Shown: positions 18,381-27,910 of the stretch, piece by piece
Numbering within the stretch: position 1 is the stretch's first letter
Layout: each line of letters begins with the position of its first letter
The notes under the pieces: generated by a model
Told to the model about the DNA's origin: nothing
What the model saw: the letters and a program-made list of their open reading frames with translations, nothing else
Databases searched by the model: none
Source: Nocardia mexicana NBRC 108244
Lineage (GTDB): Bacteria > Actinomycetota > Actinomycetes > Mycobacteriales > Mycobacteriaceae
Direction: 5' to 3'
NCBI RefSeq assembly: GCF_001613165.1
Contig: NZ_BDBV01000007.1
Coordinates: 1-64,000, forward strand
Length of the DNA: 64,000 nt
Program-made: the position numbers and the translations under genes

Positions 18381-19102
18381 GCGCGCACCGCCTTGTCCGC
18401 GATCTCGGCGGCGTTCGCGCGCCCGCGCTCCACCTTGTCGTTCGAGCCGATCTGGCCGTCGCGCAACGTGATCACCCGGTCGCTGTACTGCACGGCCCCC
18501 ATGTCGTGGGTGACCATGACGACCGAGCTGCCGGCGCCGGAGATCTCACCCAGCAGCTCCAGAATCGCCGCGCCGGTCTTGGAATCCAGGTTGCCCGTGG
18601 GCTCGTCGGCGAGGATCAGCGGGGGATCCATGATCAGCGCCCGCGCCACCGCCACCCGCTGCATCTGACCGCCCGACAGCTCGGCCGGGCGATGTTCGGC
18701 GCGGTCGCCGAGGCCGACCAGGTCCAGCAGTTCCAGCGCCCGCGGCTTGGCCTTGCGTAATCCGGTGCCGTCCAACAGCTTCGGGATCGCGACGTTCTCC
18801 CAGGCCGACAGCGTCGGCAGCAGGTTGAAGAACTGGAACACGAAACCGACTCGGTGCCGCCGGAATTCGGACTGTCGCTCGTCGTCGAGCGAGCCGATCT
18901 CCTCACCCTGGAAGGTGATGGAGCCGGAGTCCGGGGAGTCCAGCGCGCCGAGCATGTGCAGCAGGGTGCTCTTGCCGGAGCCGGACGGGCCGATGATCGC
19001 GGTGAATTCGCCCGCCTCGATGCGCAGGCTGACGCCGTCGAGGGCGCGCACCCGCTGCTCCCCCACCCGGTATTCCTTGATGACGTCGGTCAGTTCCAAC
19101 AC
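18377..19102 (-). CDS. ABC transporter ATP-binding protein, LolD/MacB type
   Basis: This 241-residue ATPase has Walker A IIGPSGSGKSTLLHMLG, a Q-loop near VFQFFNLLPTLSAWENVAIP, the signature LSGGQMQRVAVARAL, Walker B LILADEPTGNLDS and the H-loop MVTHDMG. The EPTGNLD form marks the LolD/MacB subfamily that partners FtsX-type permeases, as seen in the next gene. The GTG at 19102 begins the conserved LELTDVIKEYRVG. It is the second gene of the operon after a small protein gene ending 46 bases upstream. Confidence 0.94.
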   Translation of the reverse strand: MLELTDVIKEYRVGEQRVRALDGVSLRIEAGEFTAIIGPSGSGKSTLLHMLGALDSPDSGSITFQGEEIGSLDDERQSEFRRHRVGFVFQFFNLLPTLSAWENVAIPKLLDGTGLRKAKPRALELLDLVGLGDRAEHRPAELSGGQMQRVAVARALIMDPPLILADEPTGNLDSKTGAAILELLGEISGAGSSVVMVTHDMGAVQYSDRVITLRDGQIGSNDKVERGRANAAEIADKAVRA

Positions 19103-19148
19103 GGCGGTCCCCGCCTTCTCTCGTCGATGCTGTCGGTGGCGGCCGAAA

Positions 19149-19469
19149 TCAGGAGGCCAGCACCCGGACGTCACGCCAGCGGCGGACGTCCTGGGCGTCG
19201 AGCACGGCCCGCAGCACGGGCTGCTCGGCCGCCAGTTCCAGATAGGCCTCGGCGGCCGATTGCCCCTCCACCTGGGCCTGGTCCAGCTTTGCGCGCAGGT
19301 GGTTGTCCCACTGGTACTGCAATGCGGCGAGCACTCCGGCGGGTCCGCCGAAGAGCCGGTCGCAGTCCGGCAGGCCGTAGAACAGTCCCGGACCGGCCGG
19401 ATCGGCGGCCGCGCGGGCGAGTACCTCGTGCAGGATGTCGGTCCGAGCGTGCAGGTCCTTCCACGTCAT
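19149..19469 (-). CDS. Small conserved hypothetical protein in ABC operon
   Basis: This roughly 106-residue soluble protein starts MTWKDLHARTDILHEVLARA and continues GLFYGLPDCDRLFGGPAGVL, ALQYQWDNHLRAKLDQAQVE. I recognise no characterised domain. It is helical and without membrane segments. An ATG three codons upstream (19478) is possible, but its GGAAGG ribosome-binding site is too close to it, whereas the chosen ATG has a better-spaced one. It is the first gene of the operon with the LolD-like ATPase and the FtsX permease, which suggests an accessory role in that transporter or in its signalling. Confidence 0.68.
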   Translation of the reverse strand: MTWKDLHARTDILHEVLARAAADPAGPGLFYGLPDCDRLFGGPAGVLAALQYQWDNHLRAKLDQAQVEGQSAAEAYLELAAEQPVLRAVLDAQDVRRWRDVRVLAS

Positions 19470-19579
19470 CGCTCCCATCCCTTCCGTATGGGCGCCCGGT
19501 ACCTCACCGCCGGGCACTGTGGAATTCACGCTACGGCCACCCGGGCCCGCTTACGTCGTGCCGCAGACGAGACTTGCGG

Positions 19580-19595
19580 TCCTACCGTGGTAGGA
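19580..19595. promoter_or_regulatory. Perfect 16-bp dyad between ABC operon and two-component genes
   Basis: TCCTACC-GT-GGTAGGA lies in the divergent intergenic region, 58 bases before the histidine kinase start and about 110 bases before the small-protein/ABC operon. A dyad in this place is a natural binding site for the adjacent NarL-family response regulator, which would then control both its own operon and the transporter. Confidence 0.5.
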
Positions 19596-19653
19596 GCGGG
19601 GGTGCGTTCCGAGCACGATGCCGGGGCGCCGACCAGGGGGCTAGCCTTGCAGG

Positions 19654-21000
19654 ATGGGTGCGGCACACGCCACTGAGCAGGGCATGAGGGAACCCGCGTC
19701 GCTGCGCGGGTGGCCCCGCCGGGTCCGCGCCCGATTCGGGGAGTTCGTGCGCGATCCCGTGGGTTCGGTGCGGCGCAAGATCGAAGACTCCTCCTACGAC
19801 TATCCGCCGTCGGTGGTCTACACCGCCGACGCCGCCATGATCATCACCGCGATCACCGCGGCGGCGCTGCGCGGCGACTACTTCGCGACCACGCTGCCGT
19901 TCGTGGCGGTGGCCATCATCGCGCTGAGCTATCCGCTCATCTTCCTGCTCGATCTGGAACCGCACCCGGTACTGCTCGCCGGATCCTCGATGCTCGCGGC
20001 GGCGCTGTTCCTGGTCCAGCCGGTCTCGCCCGACTGCGCGCCGCTGGTGCTGACGGTGATGGCGGGCGAGATCGCCGCCATCGCACCGAAGAAGATCAGT
20101 ATCGCCGTCACCGTCCTGGCGATATTGGAGCTGCTCGGCTTCGCCGCACTGGGGAACGCGGACGCGGGCCTGCCGATGTATCTGGTCGGCGTGGTGCTCG
20201 GCTGGATGGTCGGCCTCATGCTGCAGTTCCAGCGCCGCTTCCTCTATCAGGAGCGGGAGAATCAGGAGATCCGCGCCGCGCAGGCCGCCGACGAGGAGCG
20301 CCGCCGCATCGCCCGCGAGGTGCACGACGTGATCGCGCATTCGCTCAGCATCACCCTGCTGCACCTGACCGCGGCCCGGCACTCGCTGCAGACCGACCGC
20401 GACGTCGACGAGGCGGTGGACGCGCTCACCGACGCCGAGCGGCTCGGGCGCCAGGCCATGTCGGATATCCGCCGCACGGTCGGCCTGCTCGACCAGCGGC
20501 CCGCCAGCACCAGCCCGGAACCGGGGCTCGACGATATCGCGGGCCTGGTCGAGGACTTCGTCCGCGCGGGCCTGCCGGTCGGCTACGAGCTCACCGGCGA
20601 CACCGCCGCGGTCTCGGCGACGACGGGTCTGGCGCTGTACCGGATCAGCCAGGAATCGCTGGCCAACGTCGCCAAGCACGCACCCGGCGCCGAGGTCGCG
20701 CTGCGCATCGAGGTGACCGAGGCGGAGGTGAACGCCGCGGTCACCAACACCCTGCCCGGCGGCGCCTCCCCGCGCCGCGGCCGCGGCATGGGCATCTCGG
20801 GGATGCGGCAGCGCGCCACGCTGCTCGGCGGTGCGTTGACCGCCGGACCGCAGGACGATGCCTGGCTGGTGCGCGCCCGCATCCCGATCGGCGGCACCAA
20901 GTCCGCGGGCGGATGCGCGGCCACCGGGGCGGAGGTTCCGCTGCGGGCGGTGCGCGACGCGTTCTCGTCGATGACCCGGAAACTGCAGGAGGGCATGTGA
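19654..21000 (+). CDS. Sensor histidine kinase, NarL-type (HisKA_3)
   Basis: This 448-residue membrane kinase has about five hydrophobic segments between residues 50 and 195 and little extracellular loop, so it resembles intramembrane-sensing DesK/LiaS-like kinases. The phosphoacceptor motif is EERRRIAREVHDVIAHSLSI. The ATPase domain has the G-box GRGMGISGMRQRATLLGG. A TAGCCT box just before the ATG hints at a leaderless mRNA. It overlaps the next gene by four bases (GTGA) and faces the ABC operon, a common arrangement for envelope-stress detoxification modules. Confidence 0.92.
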   Translation: MGAAHATEQGMREPASLRGWPRRVRARFGEFVRDPVGSVRRKIEDSSYDYPPSVVYTADAAMIITAITAAALRGDYFATTLPFVAVAIIALSYPLIFLLDLEPHPVLLAGSSMLAAALFLVQPVSPDCAPLVLTVMAGEIAAIAPKKISIAVTVLAILELLGFAALGNADAGLPMYLVGVVLGWMVGLMLQFQRRFLYQERENQEIRAAQAADEERRRIAREVHDVIAHSLSITLLHLTAARHSLQTDRDVDEAVDALTDAERLGRQAMSDIRRTVGLLDQRPASTSPEPGLDDIAGLVEDFVRAGLPVGYELTGDTAAVSATTGLALYRISQESLANVAKHAPGAEVALRIEVTEAEVNAAVTNTLPGGASPRRGRGMGISGMRQRATLLGGALTAGPQDDAWLVRARIPIGGTKSAGGCAATGAEVPLRAVRDAFSSMTRKLQEGM

Positions 21001-21728
21001 TCTCGGGATCGAACATGGCAGACGATACGGCGAAATCCGATACCGGATCGGGACCGGACACCGGCACCATCGCCGTCCTCGTCGTCGACGACCAAGAGCT
21101 GGTGCGCGGCGGGCTGCGGCGAATCCTGCGCCGCCGCGACGGATTCCACGTCAGCGAATGCGCCGACGGCGACGAGGTGCCGTCGGCCGTGGCGGCGCAG
21201 CGCCCCGACATCGTGCTGATGGACCTGCGAATGAAACGCATCGGCGGCATCGACGCCACCCGGCTGCTGCGCGCCCGTGAGGACGCACCGCCCGTACTGG
21301 TGCTGACCACCTTCGACGACGACCAGCTGCTGTCGGGGGCGCTGCGCGCGGGCGCGGCCGGGTTCCTGCTCAAGGACTCCCCCGCCGAAGACCTCATCCG
21401 CGCCGTGCGCACGGTCGCCGCGGGCGGCTCCTGGCTCGACCCGTCGGTTACCGGGCGCGTGCTGTCGGCCTACCGATCGGTGCGTCCGCAACCGCCGCGC
21501 GCCCGCAACCGCCTCGACGAGCTGACCGCCCGCGAACTCGAGGTGCTGCGGCTGATCGGCCGAGGACGGGTCAACACCGAGATCGCCGGTGAGCTCGGAA
21601 TCTCGGAGGTAACCGTAAAGAGCCACGTAGGGCACATTTTCGGGAAGCTCGGATTACGAGATCGGGCCGCGGCGATCGTGTACGCGTTTGACCACGGCGT
21701 GGTCGCACCCGGAGAATCGGCAGTCTGA
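20997..21728 (+). CDS. Response regulator, NarL/LuxR family
   Basis: This 243-residue regulator has a receiver domain (IAVLVVDDQELVRGGLRRIL, phosphoacceptor Asp in IVLMDLRM, Thr in LVLTTFDDD, Lys in FLLKDSP). It also has a C-terminal LuxR-type HTH (LTARELEVLRLIGRGRVN and SEVTVKSHVGHIFGKLGLRD). The GTG overlaps the kinase stop; an internal ATG at 21015 is an alternative that would remove six residues. It should act with the upstream kinase. The dyad at 19580-19595 is a candidate target. Confidence 0.93.
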   Translation: MISGSNMADDTAKSDTGSGPDTGTIAVLVVDDQELVRGGLRRILRRRDGFHVSECADGDEVPSAVAAQRPDIVLMDLRMKRIGGIDATRLLRAREDAPPVLVLTTFDDDQLLSGALRAGAAGFLLKDSPAEDLIRAVRTVAAGGSWLDPSVTGRVLSAYRSVRPQPPRARNRLDELTARELEVLRLIGRGRVNTEIAGELGISEVTVKSHVGHIFGKLGLRDRAAAIVYAFDHGVVAPGESAV

Positions 21729-21803
21729 GGGGCAGGCAAGACCCCGGTGACCAACCGGGTAGGGGTTCTCGCACACCCTGCCCAGGATGTGGAGGTTGCA
21801 CCG

Positions 21804-24497
21804 GTGGACGCACCGCGGTCGCGGGCCGGCGGCAGATTCGGCCCGTACGAGCTGCGCTCGCTGCTGGGCAGAGGCGGCATGGGCGAGGTCTACGAGGCCT
21901 ATGACACCAGCAAGGATCGTCTGGTCGCGCTCAAGTTGCTGGCGGAGGGGCTGGCGGACGATCCGGCGTATCAGGAGCGGTTCCAGCGCGAATCCCGAGC
22001 GGCGGCACGGTTGTCGGAGCCGCACATCATCCCGATCCACGACTGGGGTGAGATCGACGGCGTCCTCTACATCGATATGCGGCTGGTGCGCGGGGAGAAT
22101 CTGCGCACCCGGCTGCGGCGGCACGGCGCGATGGATCCGGACCGCGCGGTCGACATCATCGAGCAGGCGGCGGCCGCGCTGGATGCCGCGCACACCGCCG
22201 GGCTGGTGCACCGCGACGTCAAGCCCGCCAATATCCTCGTCACCGCAGCCGATTTCGCCTATCTCGCCGATTTCGGCATCGCCCGCAGCGAGGGCGACAG
22301 CAGCCTGACCATGGTGGGCACGGCGCCCGGCACCTACACCTACATGGCGCCGGAGCGGTTCGACGCGGGTCCGGTCACCGGCCGCGCGGACACCTATTCG
22401 CTGGCCTGCGTGCTGCACGAATGCCTCACGGGGGCAACCCCGTTCCCGGTGCACAGCGTGAGCGTCCTGATCCGGGCGCACCTGTCGGACCCGCCGCCGC
22501 GGCCCAGCCTGAAGCGCTCGGATGTGCCGCCCGCCCTGGACGCGGTGATCGCGCACGCGATGGCGAAGACTCCCGACGGGCGGTACGGGACCGCGGGTGA
22601 ATTCGCCGGAGCCGCCCGCGCCGCCCTCGGATTGTCCGTGGGTTACGGCTACGCGGCGGCCGAGACCGGCGTGGTCGGGGAGTCCCCCGACCCGCTCGAC
22701 GCCGAGGACGATGTCGACGACTACGACCGGACGCCGATGGAGTCCGAGGCGTCGCCCGCCGCGTCGTACGAATACGGCGAGGCCGCAACCGAATCCGGCA
22801 CGGCGGCCGGACCGCCCGCGGAGCCGACCACGGTCATGCCCTTCGCCCCCGATCCCCGGGCGGCGGAGACCGTCCGCGGATATCTCTCGGAGGACACCGA
22901 TCCCGGCAAGGCCGCGGCGGCGCGCGCCGGGCAGTCGTCCGGACTTCCGCAGCGGGACAAGCGCACGCTGCTCGGGCAGCCGCCGGGCGGCGCCCCCGCA
23001 CCGGCTCCGGAGCCGACCACCTTCCAGCCCTTCGGTCCGGAGGGCCCCACCATCCCGGCCCGGTTCCCACCGCGCACCCCGGCACCGCCGCCGGACTCCG
23101 ACGACACCGCACCGCCCGCCGCACAGCCCACCACGGTGCTGCAGACCGGCGCGGGGACGGGCAGACCGTCCAACGCGGACGAGCCGACCAGCCTGGTGCC
23201 GCGCGGCCCGGAGCAGCCCGACGACGCCGACGCGCAGCGGCCGCGCGGCCACGACACCTCGGGGACGCTGCGGATCATCGCGCCCCGCGACCCCGACGAG
23301 GATCGCGACACATCCGGCGACCTGCCGGTGATCCGGCCGACGGATCCGACGCTGGTGCGGCCCGACGAATACCGGTTCGCCCCGCTACCGGAGTCCGGGG
23401 CACGCGCTCACGACGACTCCGAGGCACGGGCCTACGACGATTACGACCCCGCGGCACCGGCCTACGACAACGACCCCGCTACACGGGCTTACGACGACCC
23501 CGCGGCACGGGCTTACGACAACGACCCCGCAGCACGCGCCTACAACGACGAACCTGCGGCACGGGCTTACGACGACGATCCCGCCGCCCCGGCCTACGAC
23601 GACCATCCCGGGACGCGCGCGTACGACGACTACGACCCAGCCGCACGGGCTTACGACGACTACGACCCAGCCGCACGCGCCTACGACAACGGCCCAGCGG
23701 CACGCGACTACGACGACGACCCCGCGGCACGGGCTTACGACGACGAATCCGCCGCACCGGCCTACGACGACCATCCCGGGACGCGCGCGTACGACGACTA
23801 CGACCCTGCCGCACCGGCCTACGACAACGATCCCGCGGCACGCGGCTACGACGATGACCTCACAGCACGGGCTTACGATGACCATCCCGGGGCGCGTGAG
23901 TACGGTCCCTCGGCACGCGCGTACGACTCGGGACGCGAGGAGTACGACTACGCGTTCGGCGGGCAGTCCGAATACGACTCCGCCGCAACGGGTTACGAGG
24001 ATCCCTACCCGAGTTCCCGGCGCCGCTCGATCGTTCTGCCGATCGTGCTGGGTGTGCTCGCCGTCGCGCTGGCCGCGGTGGCGGGCACGGTCGGGTGGCA
24101 TGTGGTGAGCAAACCGGGCAGCACCGCGCCGTCGGTGGCGTCCGGCCCGGCCGGATCGAGCATCTCCGTGCCGCAGCAGTCCGCTCCGACCACAGCCACC
24201 ACCGCGCCGACCACGACGGCCGCCGCGACGCCGCCGCCCGGCGCCACCGCGTGCCAGGGCAGTTCGGCCGCGCAGGGGCCCTTCTCGAAATCCGCCACGG
24301 GCTCGTCGGTCACCTCGTGCGCCTTCGCCGAGGAGGTTCGCAAGGCCTATGCCCAGGCAGCGGGCACTTCCGGCGGCTCGGCGTCGGTGGTCGCGGTCAG
24401 CCCGGTCACCGGCCGCTCCTACCCCATGGACTGCACCGCGGCGGGCAAGGTGGTCACCTGCACCGGCGGCGAAAACGCGGTGGTGTATGTCTATTGA
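21804..24497 (+). CDS. Transmembrane Ser/Thr protein kinase with long repetitive linker
   Basis: This 897-residue PknB-type kinase has a catalytic domain at about residues 14-275: [15 protein letters not shown]-loop, ALKLL lysine, [10 protein letters not shown] catalytic loop, DFGIAR. A very long acidic Pro/Asp/Tyr-rich linker follows to about residue 735, and then one membrane helix ([21 protein letters not shown]). The roughly 120-residue external domain has four cysteines (ACQGS, TSCAF, MDCTAAG, VTCTGG). The linker contains four P-T-T/S motifs in similar hydrophobic context, which could be autophosphorylated FHA-binding sites. The GTG start follows GGAGG by eight bases. Two beta-lactamase-like genes follow. 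Confidence 0.92.
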   Translation: MDAPRSRAGGRFGPYELRSLLGRGGMGEVYEAYDTSKDRLVALKLLAEGLADDPAYQERFQRESRAAARLSEPHIIPIHDWGEIDGVLYIDMRLVRGENLRTRLRRHGAMDPDRAVDIIEQAAAALDAAHTAGLVHRDVKPANILVTAADFAYLADFGIARSEGDSSLTMVGTAPGTYTYMAPERFDAGPVTGRADTYSLACVLHECLTGATPFPVHSVSVLIRAHLSDPPPRPSLKRSDVPPALDAVIAHAMAKTPDGRYGTAGEFAGAARAALGLSVGYGYAAAETGVVGESPDPLDAEDDVDDYDRTPMESEASPAASYEYGEAATESGTAAGPPAEPTTVMPFAPDPRAAETVRGYLSEDTDPGKAAAARAGQSSGLPQRDKRTLLGQPPGGAPAPAPEPTTFQPFGPEGPTIPARFPPRTPAPPPDSDDTAPPAAQPTTVLQTGAGTGRPSNADEPTSLVPRGPEQPDDADAQRPRGHDTSGTLRIIAPRDPDEDRDTSGDLPVIRPTDPTLVRPDEYRFAPLPESGARAHDDSEARAYDDYDPAAPAYDNDPATRAYDDPAARAYDNDPAARAYNDEPAARAYDDDPAAPAYDDHPGTRAYDDYDPAARAYDDYDPAARAYDNGPAARDYDDDPAARAYDDESAAPAYDDHPGTRAYDDYDPAAPAYDNDPAARGYDDDLTARAYDDHPGAREYGPSARAYDSGREEYDYAFGGQSEYDSAATGYEDPYPSSRRRSIVLPIVLGVLAVALAAVAGTVGWHVVSKPGSTAPSVASGPAGSSISVPQQSAPTTATTAPTTTAAATPPPGATACQGSSAAQGPFSKSATGSSVTSCAFAEEVRKAYAQAAGTSGGSASVVAVSPVTGRSYPMDCTAAGKVVTCTGGENAVVYVY
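23398..23990 (+). repeat. In-frame tandem repeats in kinase linker
   Basis: About twenty degenerate copies of a 9-residue unit (consensus A-R-A-Y-D-D-D-P-A, 24-30 bases each) follow each other. A larger duplication is embedded: the stretch [19 protein letters not shown] occurs twice. All length changes keep the reading frame. The unit carries one tyrosine and two to four aspartates, giving a highly acidic tyrosine ladder on the cytoplasmic side of the membrane. Confidence 0.9.
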
Positions 24498-25428
24498 GGT
24501 GAAGCCACTGCGGCGCAAGAACTTTCGATGGACCCTGCTGGTGGTGACGGCGGCGACCGTCACGGCGTGCACCGCGAACGCCGGCACCCCCGTTCCCGTC
24601 GAGGCCACACCCCCCGCCGCCCCCGCCCCGCCCGCGAATGCGGTGGCCATGCAGCCCGGGGTGCACGCCAGCGCCGAGACCCTCGGCGTCTCGAGTTCGC
24701 TGGCCACCGAATTCGCCGAGCTACAGCGCGAAATGCGGGGCAGCATGGGCATGGCCGTGATGCCGGTCGGCGGCGATCGCGCCATCACCCTGGGCACCTG
24801 GACCACCGGGATCGCGTGGTCCACCATCAAGGTGCCGCTGGCCCTGGCCGCGCTGCGCCAGGATCCCGCGGGCCAGGCCGACCTCGCGACGGCGGCCATC
24901 ACCTCCTCCGACAACGATGCGGCGCAGGAGATGTGGGACGCGCTCGGCGGCGGCGAACGGGCGGCCGAGGCGGTCGAGACGGTGCTGCGCGAAACCGGGG
25001 ACACCACAACCGATGTCGCGGACCGGCACAATGCGGAGGCCCGGGAGTCGGTCGACGACCCGATGGCGTTCGGCGCCACCGTGTGGACGCTGCTCAACCA
25101 GGTTCGCTTCGCCAGCAGGCTCCCGTGCCTGCACTACGCCGCGCGCGTGGTGAACCTGATGAGCGAGATCACCGCCGGCCAGAGCTGGGGCCTGGGCGCC
25201 TTCGTCGGTGCGGAGTACAAGGGCGGCTGGGGCCCCGACGACGAGACCGGCGCCTACCTGGTCCGCCAGTTCGGCCTGATCCCGACCTCGTCCGGACAGC
25301 TGGCGGTGGCCTTTGCCGCGCAACCGGATTCGGGCAGTTTCGAGGACGGCACCGCGATGCTCGACAAGATGTCCGCCCTGCTCGCCAATCACGGTCGTGA
25401 GCTGGGCGGCGGAGAATGCCGGCGGTGA
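24487..25428 (+). CDS. Putative lipoprotein with serine beta-lactamase/PBP fold (copy 1)
   Basis: This 313-residue exported protein has a short signal peptide and a lipobox VTAC (Cys28). The catalytic pattern of class A beta-lactamases and D,D-peptidases is present: STIK at about 112-115, SDN at 141-143 and KGG at 245-247 in [10 protein letters not shown] conserved glutamate of class A enzymes is not obvious, so it may be a peptidase or a pseudo-enzyme. The ATG overlaps the kinase 3' end; a GTG at 24499 is an alternative start. It is about half identical to the next gene, so the two are tandem paralogues. Confidence 0.82.
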   Translation: MSIEVKPLRRKNFRWTLLVVTAATVTACTANAGTPVPVEATPPAAPAPPANAVAMQPGVHASAETLGVSSSLATEFAELQREMRGSMGMAVMPVGGDRAITLGTWTTGIAWSTIKVPLALAALRQDPAGQADLATAAITSSDNDAAQEMWDALGGGERAAEAVETVLRETGDTTTDVADRHNAEARESVDDPMAFGATVWTLLNQVRFASRLPCLHYAARVVNLMSEITAGQSWGLGAFVGAEYKGGWGPDDETGAYLVRQFGLIPTSSGQLAVAFAAQPDSGSFEDGTAMLDKMSALLANHGRELGGGECRR

Positions 25429-25553
25429 GTGGGATTCGTCTCATATGTGACACCGTGAGATTCGGCATTTGACCGCGCAGCCCGGACGACACAGAATGCC
25501 TCGACTGAGGGGTGGCGTGGTACGAACCACCCCGCGATGTTGGAGGTGAACGG

Positions 25554-26585
25554 GTGGACGCACCACACCGGCGGCCGGGCAACCGGTTCGAGCCGTCCGA
25601 AATGCGCCCACTGCCGGGCATTTACGGAGTGACCCGAATCGGCGTCGGCGAAACATCCACGCCGCCATCGGGTCCCGCCCCGGCGACGGCTGTACGTGGA
25701 CGAAGGCGACTGTTCGGCAACGCGATCCGGCGGCGGCTGACGGCCGCGCTGTGCACCACGCTCGTGCTGGCCGGTGCGGCCTGTTCCTCGGGCACCGACA
25801 GCGAACCGCTGCCGACGATGGAGCGGCCCAGCAACCCGACCATCGGCGCGATGGTCGCGCTGCCCGGCACGCTGGCCGCCGACTTCAAGGAGTTGCAGCC
25901 GTCCCTGGGCGGGCGCGTCGGCATGGCGATCATGCCCGTCGGCGGCGAGCGGATGACCTCCCTGGGCGATTGGACCACCGGTCCGGCCTGGTCGACGATG
26001 AAGGTGCCGCTCACGCTGGCGGCGCTGCGCGCCAACGGCAACTCCGGCACGTATCAGATGTCGGCGGCCATCACCGAATCCGACAACAGCGCCGCCGACG
26101 GACTGTGGCAGTCGCTGGGCGCGCCGGCCCAGGCCGCGGGCGCCGTGGAGGCGGTGCTGCGCGAGGGCGGCGACACCACCACCAAGGTGCCCGCCACCCG
26201 CGCCCGGCCCGACTATTCCGCCTTCGGCCAGGCCGACTGGTCCCTGGCCGACCAGGTGCGGTTCGCCTCGCGGCTGCCCTGCCTGCCCAATGCCGACACC
26301 GTCGTCAATCTCATGGGCAAGGTCGTGTGGGGCCAGCAGTGGGGTATCGGCCACCTCGACGATGCCGAGTACAAGGGCGGCTGGGGCCCGGACCAGGGCG
26401 GCGCCTATCTGGTCCGCCAGTTCGGCCTGGTCACCACCCCCACCGGGCAGATGGCGGTCGCCCTTGCCGCGCAAGCCAACTCGGGCGGTTTCGACGACGG
26501 CACCCAAATCCTGAACAAGATGATCGCCCTGGTCGGCAAGCACCTGGGCGACCTCCCCGCCGGCCAGTGCCCGGCCCCCCGCTGA
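25554..26585 (+). CDS. Putative lipoprotein with serine beta-lactamase/PBP fold (copy 2)
   Basis: This 343-residue paralogue of the preceding gene has STMK (147-150), SDN (176-178) and an EYKGGWGPD motif. The hydrophobic segment ends in LVLAGAAC, a near-lipobox. Unusually, about 60 residues precede that signal segment. They begin [20 protein letters not shown], which aligns with the N-terminus of the Ser/Thr kinase at 21804 ([20 protein letters not shown]), and the GGAGG upstream aligns too. The long N-region would be awkward for a lipoprotein signal, so the start or the export route deserves care. Confidence 0.8.
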   Translation: MDAPHRRPGNRFEPSEMRPLPGIYGVTRIGVGETSTPPSGPAPATAVRGRRRLFGNAIRRRLTAALCTTLVLAGAACSSGTDSEPLPTMERPSNPTIGAMVALPGTLAADFKELQPSLGGRVGMAIMPVGGERMTSLGDWTTGPAWSTMKVPLTLAALRANGNSGTYQMSAAITESDNSAADGLWQSLGAPAQAAGAVEAVLREGGDTTTKVPATRARPDYSAFGQADWSLADQVRFASRLPCLPNADTVVNLMGKVVWGQQWGIGHLDDAEYKGGWGPDQGGAYLVRQFGLVTTPTGQMAVALAAQANSGGFDDGTQILNKMIALVGKHLGDLPAGQCPAPR

Positions 26586-26686
26586 TCCCGGCCGAAAGCA
26601 CCCCGGGAAATAGTGTCGGCCCGCCGCACAGCTTTCCGGCAGCCGCACGCCTCCCAGCATTTCCCGGCACGCTTTTGGCCGGGATC
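26584..26686. repeat. REPIN-like palindromic doublet (family 1)
   Basis: Two copies of the family-1 element lie in inverted orientation (26584-26610 and 26660-26686). The first reads GATCCCGGCCGAAAGC then ACCCCGGGAAA; the second is its near-complement. The pair can fold into one long hairpin across the intergenic region upstream of pfkA. Consensus of one element is GGATTCCGGCC(A/G)A(A/G)AGC followed by (A/G)(T/C)GCCGGAAT. Confidence 0.8.
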
Positions 26687-26734
26687 GCAGGGCCGGGGCT
26701 GCGCTTACTCCGCGCGCCCGGCAAGATAGCGGGC

Positions 26735-27766
26735 ATGCGCATCGGAGTCTTGACCGGAGGCGGGGACTGCCCAGGCTTGAACGCGGTCATCCGAGCGGTC
26801 GTTCGCACCGCGAACGGTCGCTACGGGGACGCGATCGTCGGTTTCCAGGACGGCTGGCGCGGACTACTCGAGGATCGCAGAATACGCATCCACAACGACG
26901 ACCGCACCGATCGGCTGCTCACCAAGGGCGGCACCATGCTCGGCACGGCGCGCACCAATCCCGACGTGCTGCGGGCGGGGCTGGGGCGCATCAAGCAGAC
27001 CCTCGACGACAACGGCATCGAGGCGCTCATCCCGATCGGCGGCGAGGGCACGCTGACGGCCGCCAGCTGGCTGGCCGAGGAGGGCGTCCCGGTGGTCGGG
27101 GTGCCCAAGACCATCGACAACGACATCGACTGCACCGACACCACATTCGGTCACGACACCGCGGTCACCATCGCCACCGACGCCATCGACCGGCTGCACA
27201 CCACCGCCGAATCGCATCAGCGCGTGATGCTGGTGGAGGTCATGGGCAGGCATGCCGGGTGGATCGCGATGAACGCCGGCATCGCCTCCGGCGCGCACCT
27301 CACCCTGGTCCCCGAGGTGCCCTTCGACATCGACGAGGTGTGCGCGATGATGAAACGCCGCTTCCAGCGCGGCGATTCGCATTTCATCTGCGTGGTGGCC
27401 GAGGGCGCCAAGCCGGCGGAGGGCTCGTTCCATCTGCGCGAGGGCGGTATCGACGAGTACGGGCACGAGCGGTTCACCGGGGTCGCGCACCAGCTGGGCT
27501 TCGAGATCGAGCGGCGCATCGGCAAGGAGGTGCGCACCACCGTGCTCGGCCACGTGCAGCGCGGTGGCAAGCCGACCGCGTTCGACCGCGTGCTGGCAAC
27601 CCGATTCGGCGTGCACGCCACCGAGGCGGTACACGACGGGCACTTCGGCCAGATGGTCGCGCTGCAGGGCAGCGATATCGAACTGGTACCGCTGGCGGAG
27701 GCGACCAAGCAGCTCAAACTGGTTCCGGCGGACCGGTATCGGGAGGCGGCCGCGTTCTTCGGATGA
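26735..27766 (+). CDS. pfkA: 6-phosphofructokinase
   Basis: This 343-residue enzyme phosphorylates fructose 6-phosphate to the 1,6-bisphosphate in glycolysis. It has the phosphofructokinase motifs [48 protein letters not shown] and [12 protein letters not shown]. The glycine in GGEGT with the lysine in PKTIDND is the combination seen in actinobacterial group III enzymes that use ATP; pyrophosphate enzymes have an Asp in place of that glycine. ATP dependence is therefore likely but not proven. In M. tuberculosis pfkA lies between gatB and gatA on the gatB strand; here it points the other way. Confidence 0.95.
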   Translation: MRIGVLTGGGDCPGLNAVIRAVVRTANGRYGDAIVGFQDGWRGLLEDRRIRIHNDDRTDRLLTKGGTMLGTARTNPDVLRAGLGRIKQTLDDNGIEALIPIGGEGTLTAASWLAEEGVPVVGVPKTIDNDIDCTDTTFGHDTAVTIATDAIDRLHTTAESHQRVMLVEVMGRHAGWIAMNAGIASGAHLTLVPEVPFDIDEVCAMMKRRFQRGDSHFICVVAEGAKPAEGSFHLREGGIDEYGHERFTGVAHQLGFEIERRIGKEVRTTVLGHVQRGGKPTAFDRVLATRFGVHATEAVHDGHFGQMVALQGSDIELVPLAEATKQLKLVPADRYREAAAFFG

Positions 27767-27811
27767 GCCGGTTCACCGAGTCCGAATAGGGACGTAGGGC
27801 ACTCGTCAACT

Positions 27812-27865
27812 CCGAGTAACCTATACCGCTCACACCTGGCGATGAACCTGGATAGGCTTACTCGG
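27812..27865. promoter_or_regulatory. Inverted repeat after pfkA
   Basis: CCGAGTAACCTAT and ATAGGCTTACTCGG are complementary with one bulged base and are separated by 27 bases. The stem would hold 13 pairs. It stands between pfkA and a small gene and has no U-run, so an operator or structured 5' UTR is as likely as a terminator. Confidence 0.4.
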
Positions 27866-27910
27866 GTTGGTTCCGCTCGGCCTTTCCCGCGAAGAACGCT
27901 GGTAGTCGCC

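Noticed and set aside
16290..18668. Long plus-strand frame opposite the FtsX permease
   Set aside because: Same shadow effect; no ribosome-binding site or recognisable domain.
27767..27796. Eight-codon frame starting in the pfkA stop region
   Set aside because: Too short, no amino-acid bias suggesting a leader peptide, and no terminator after it.
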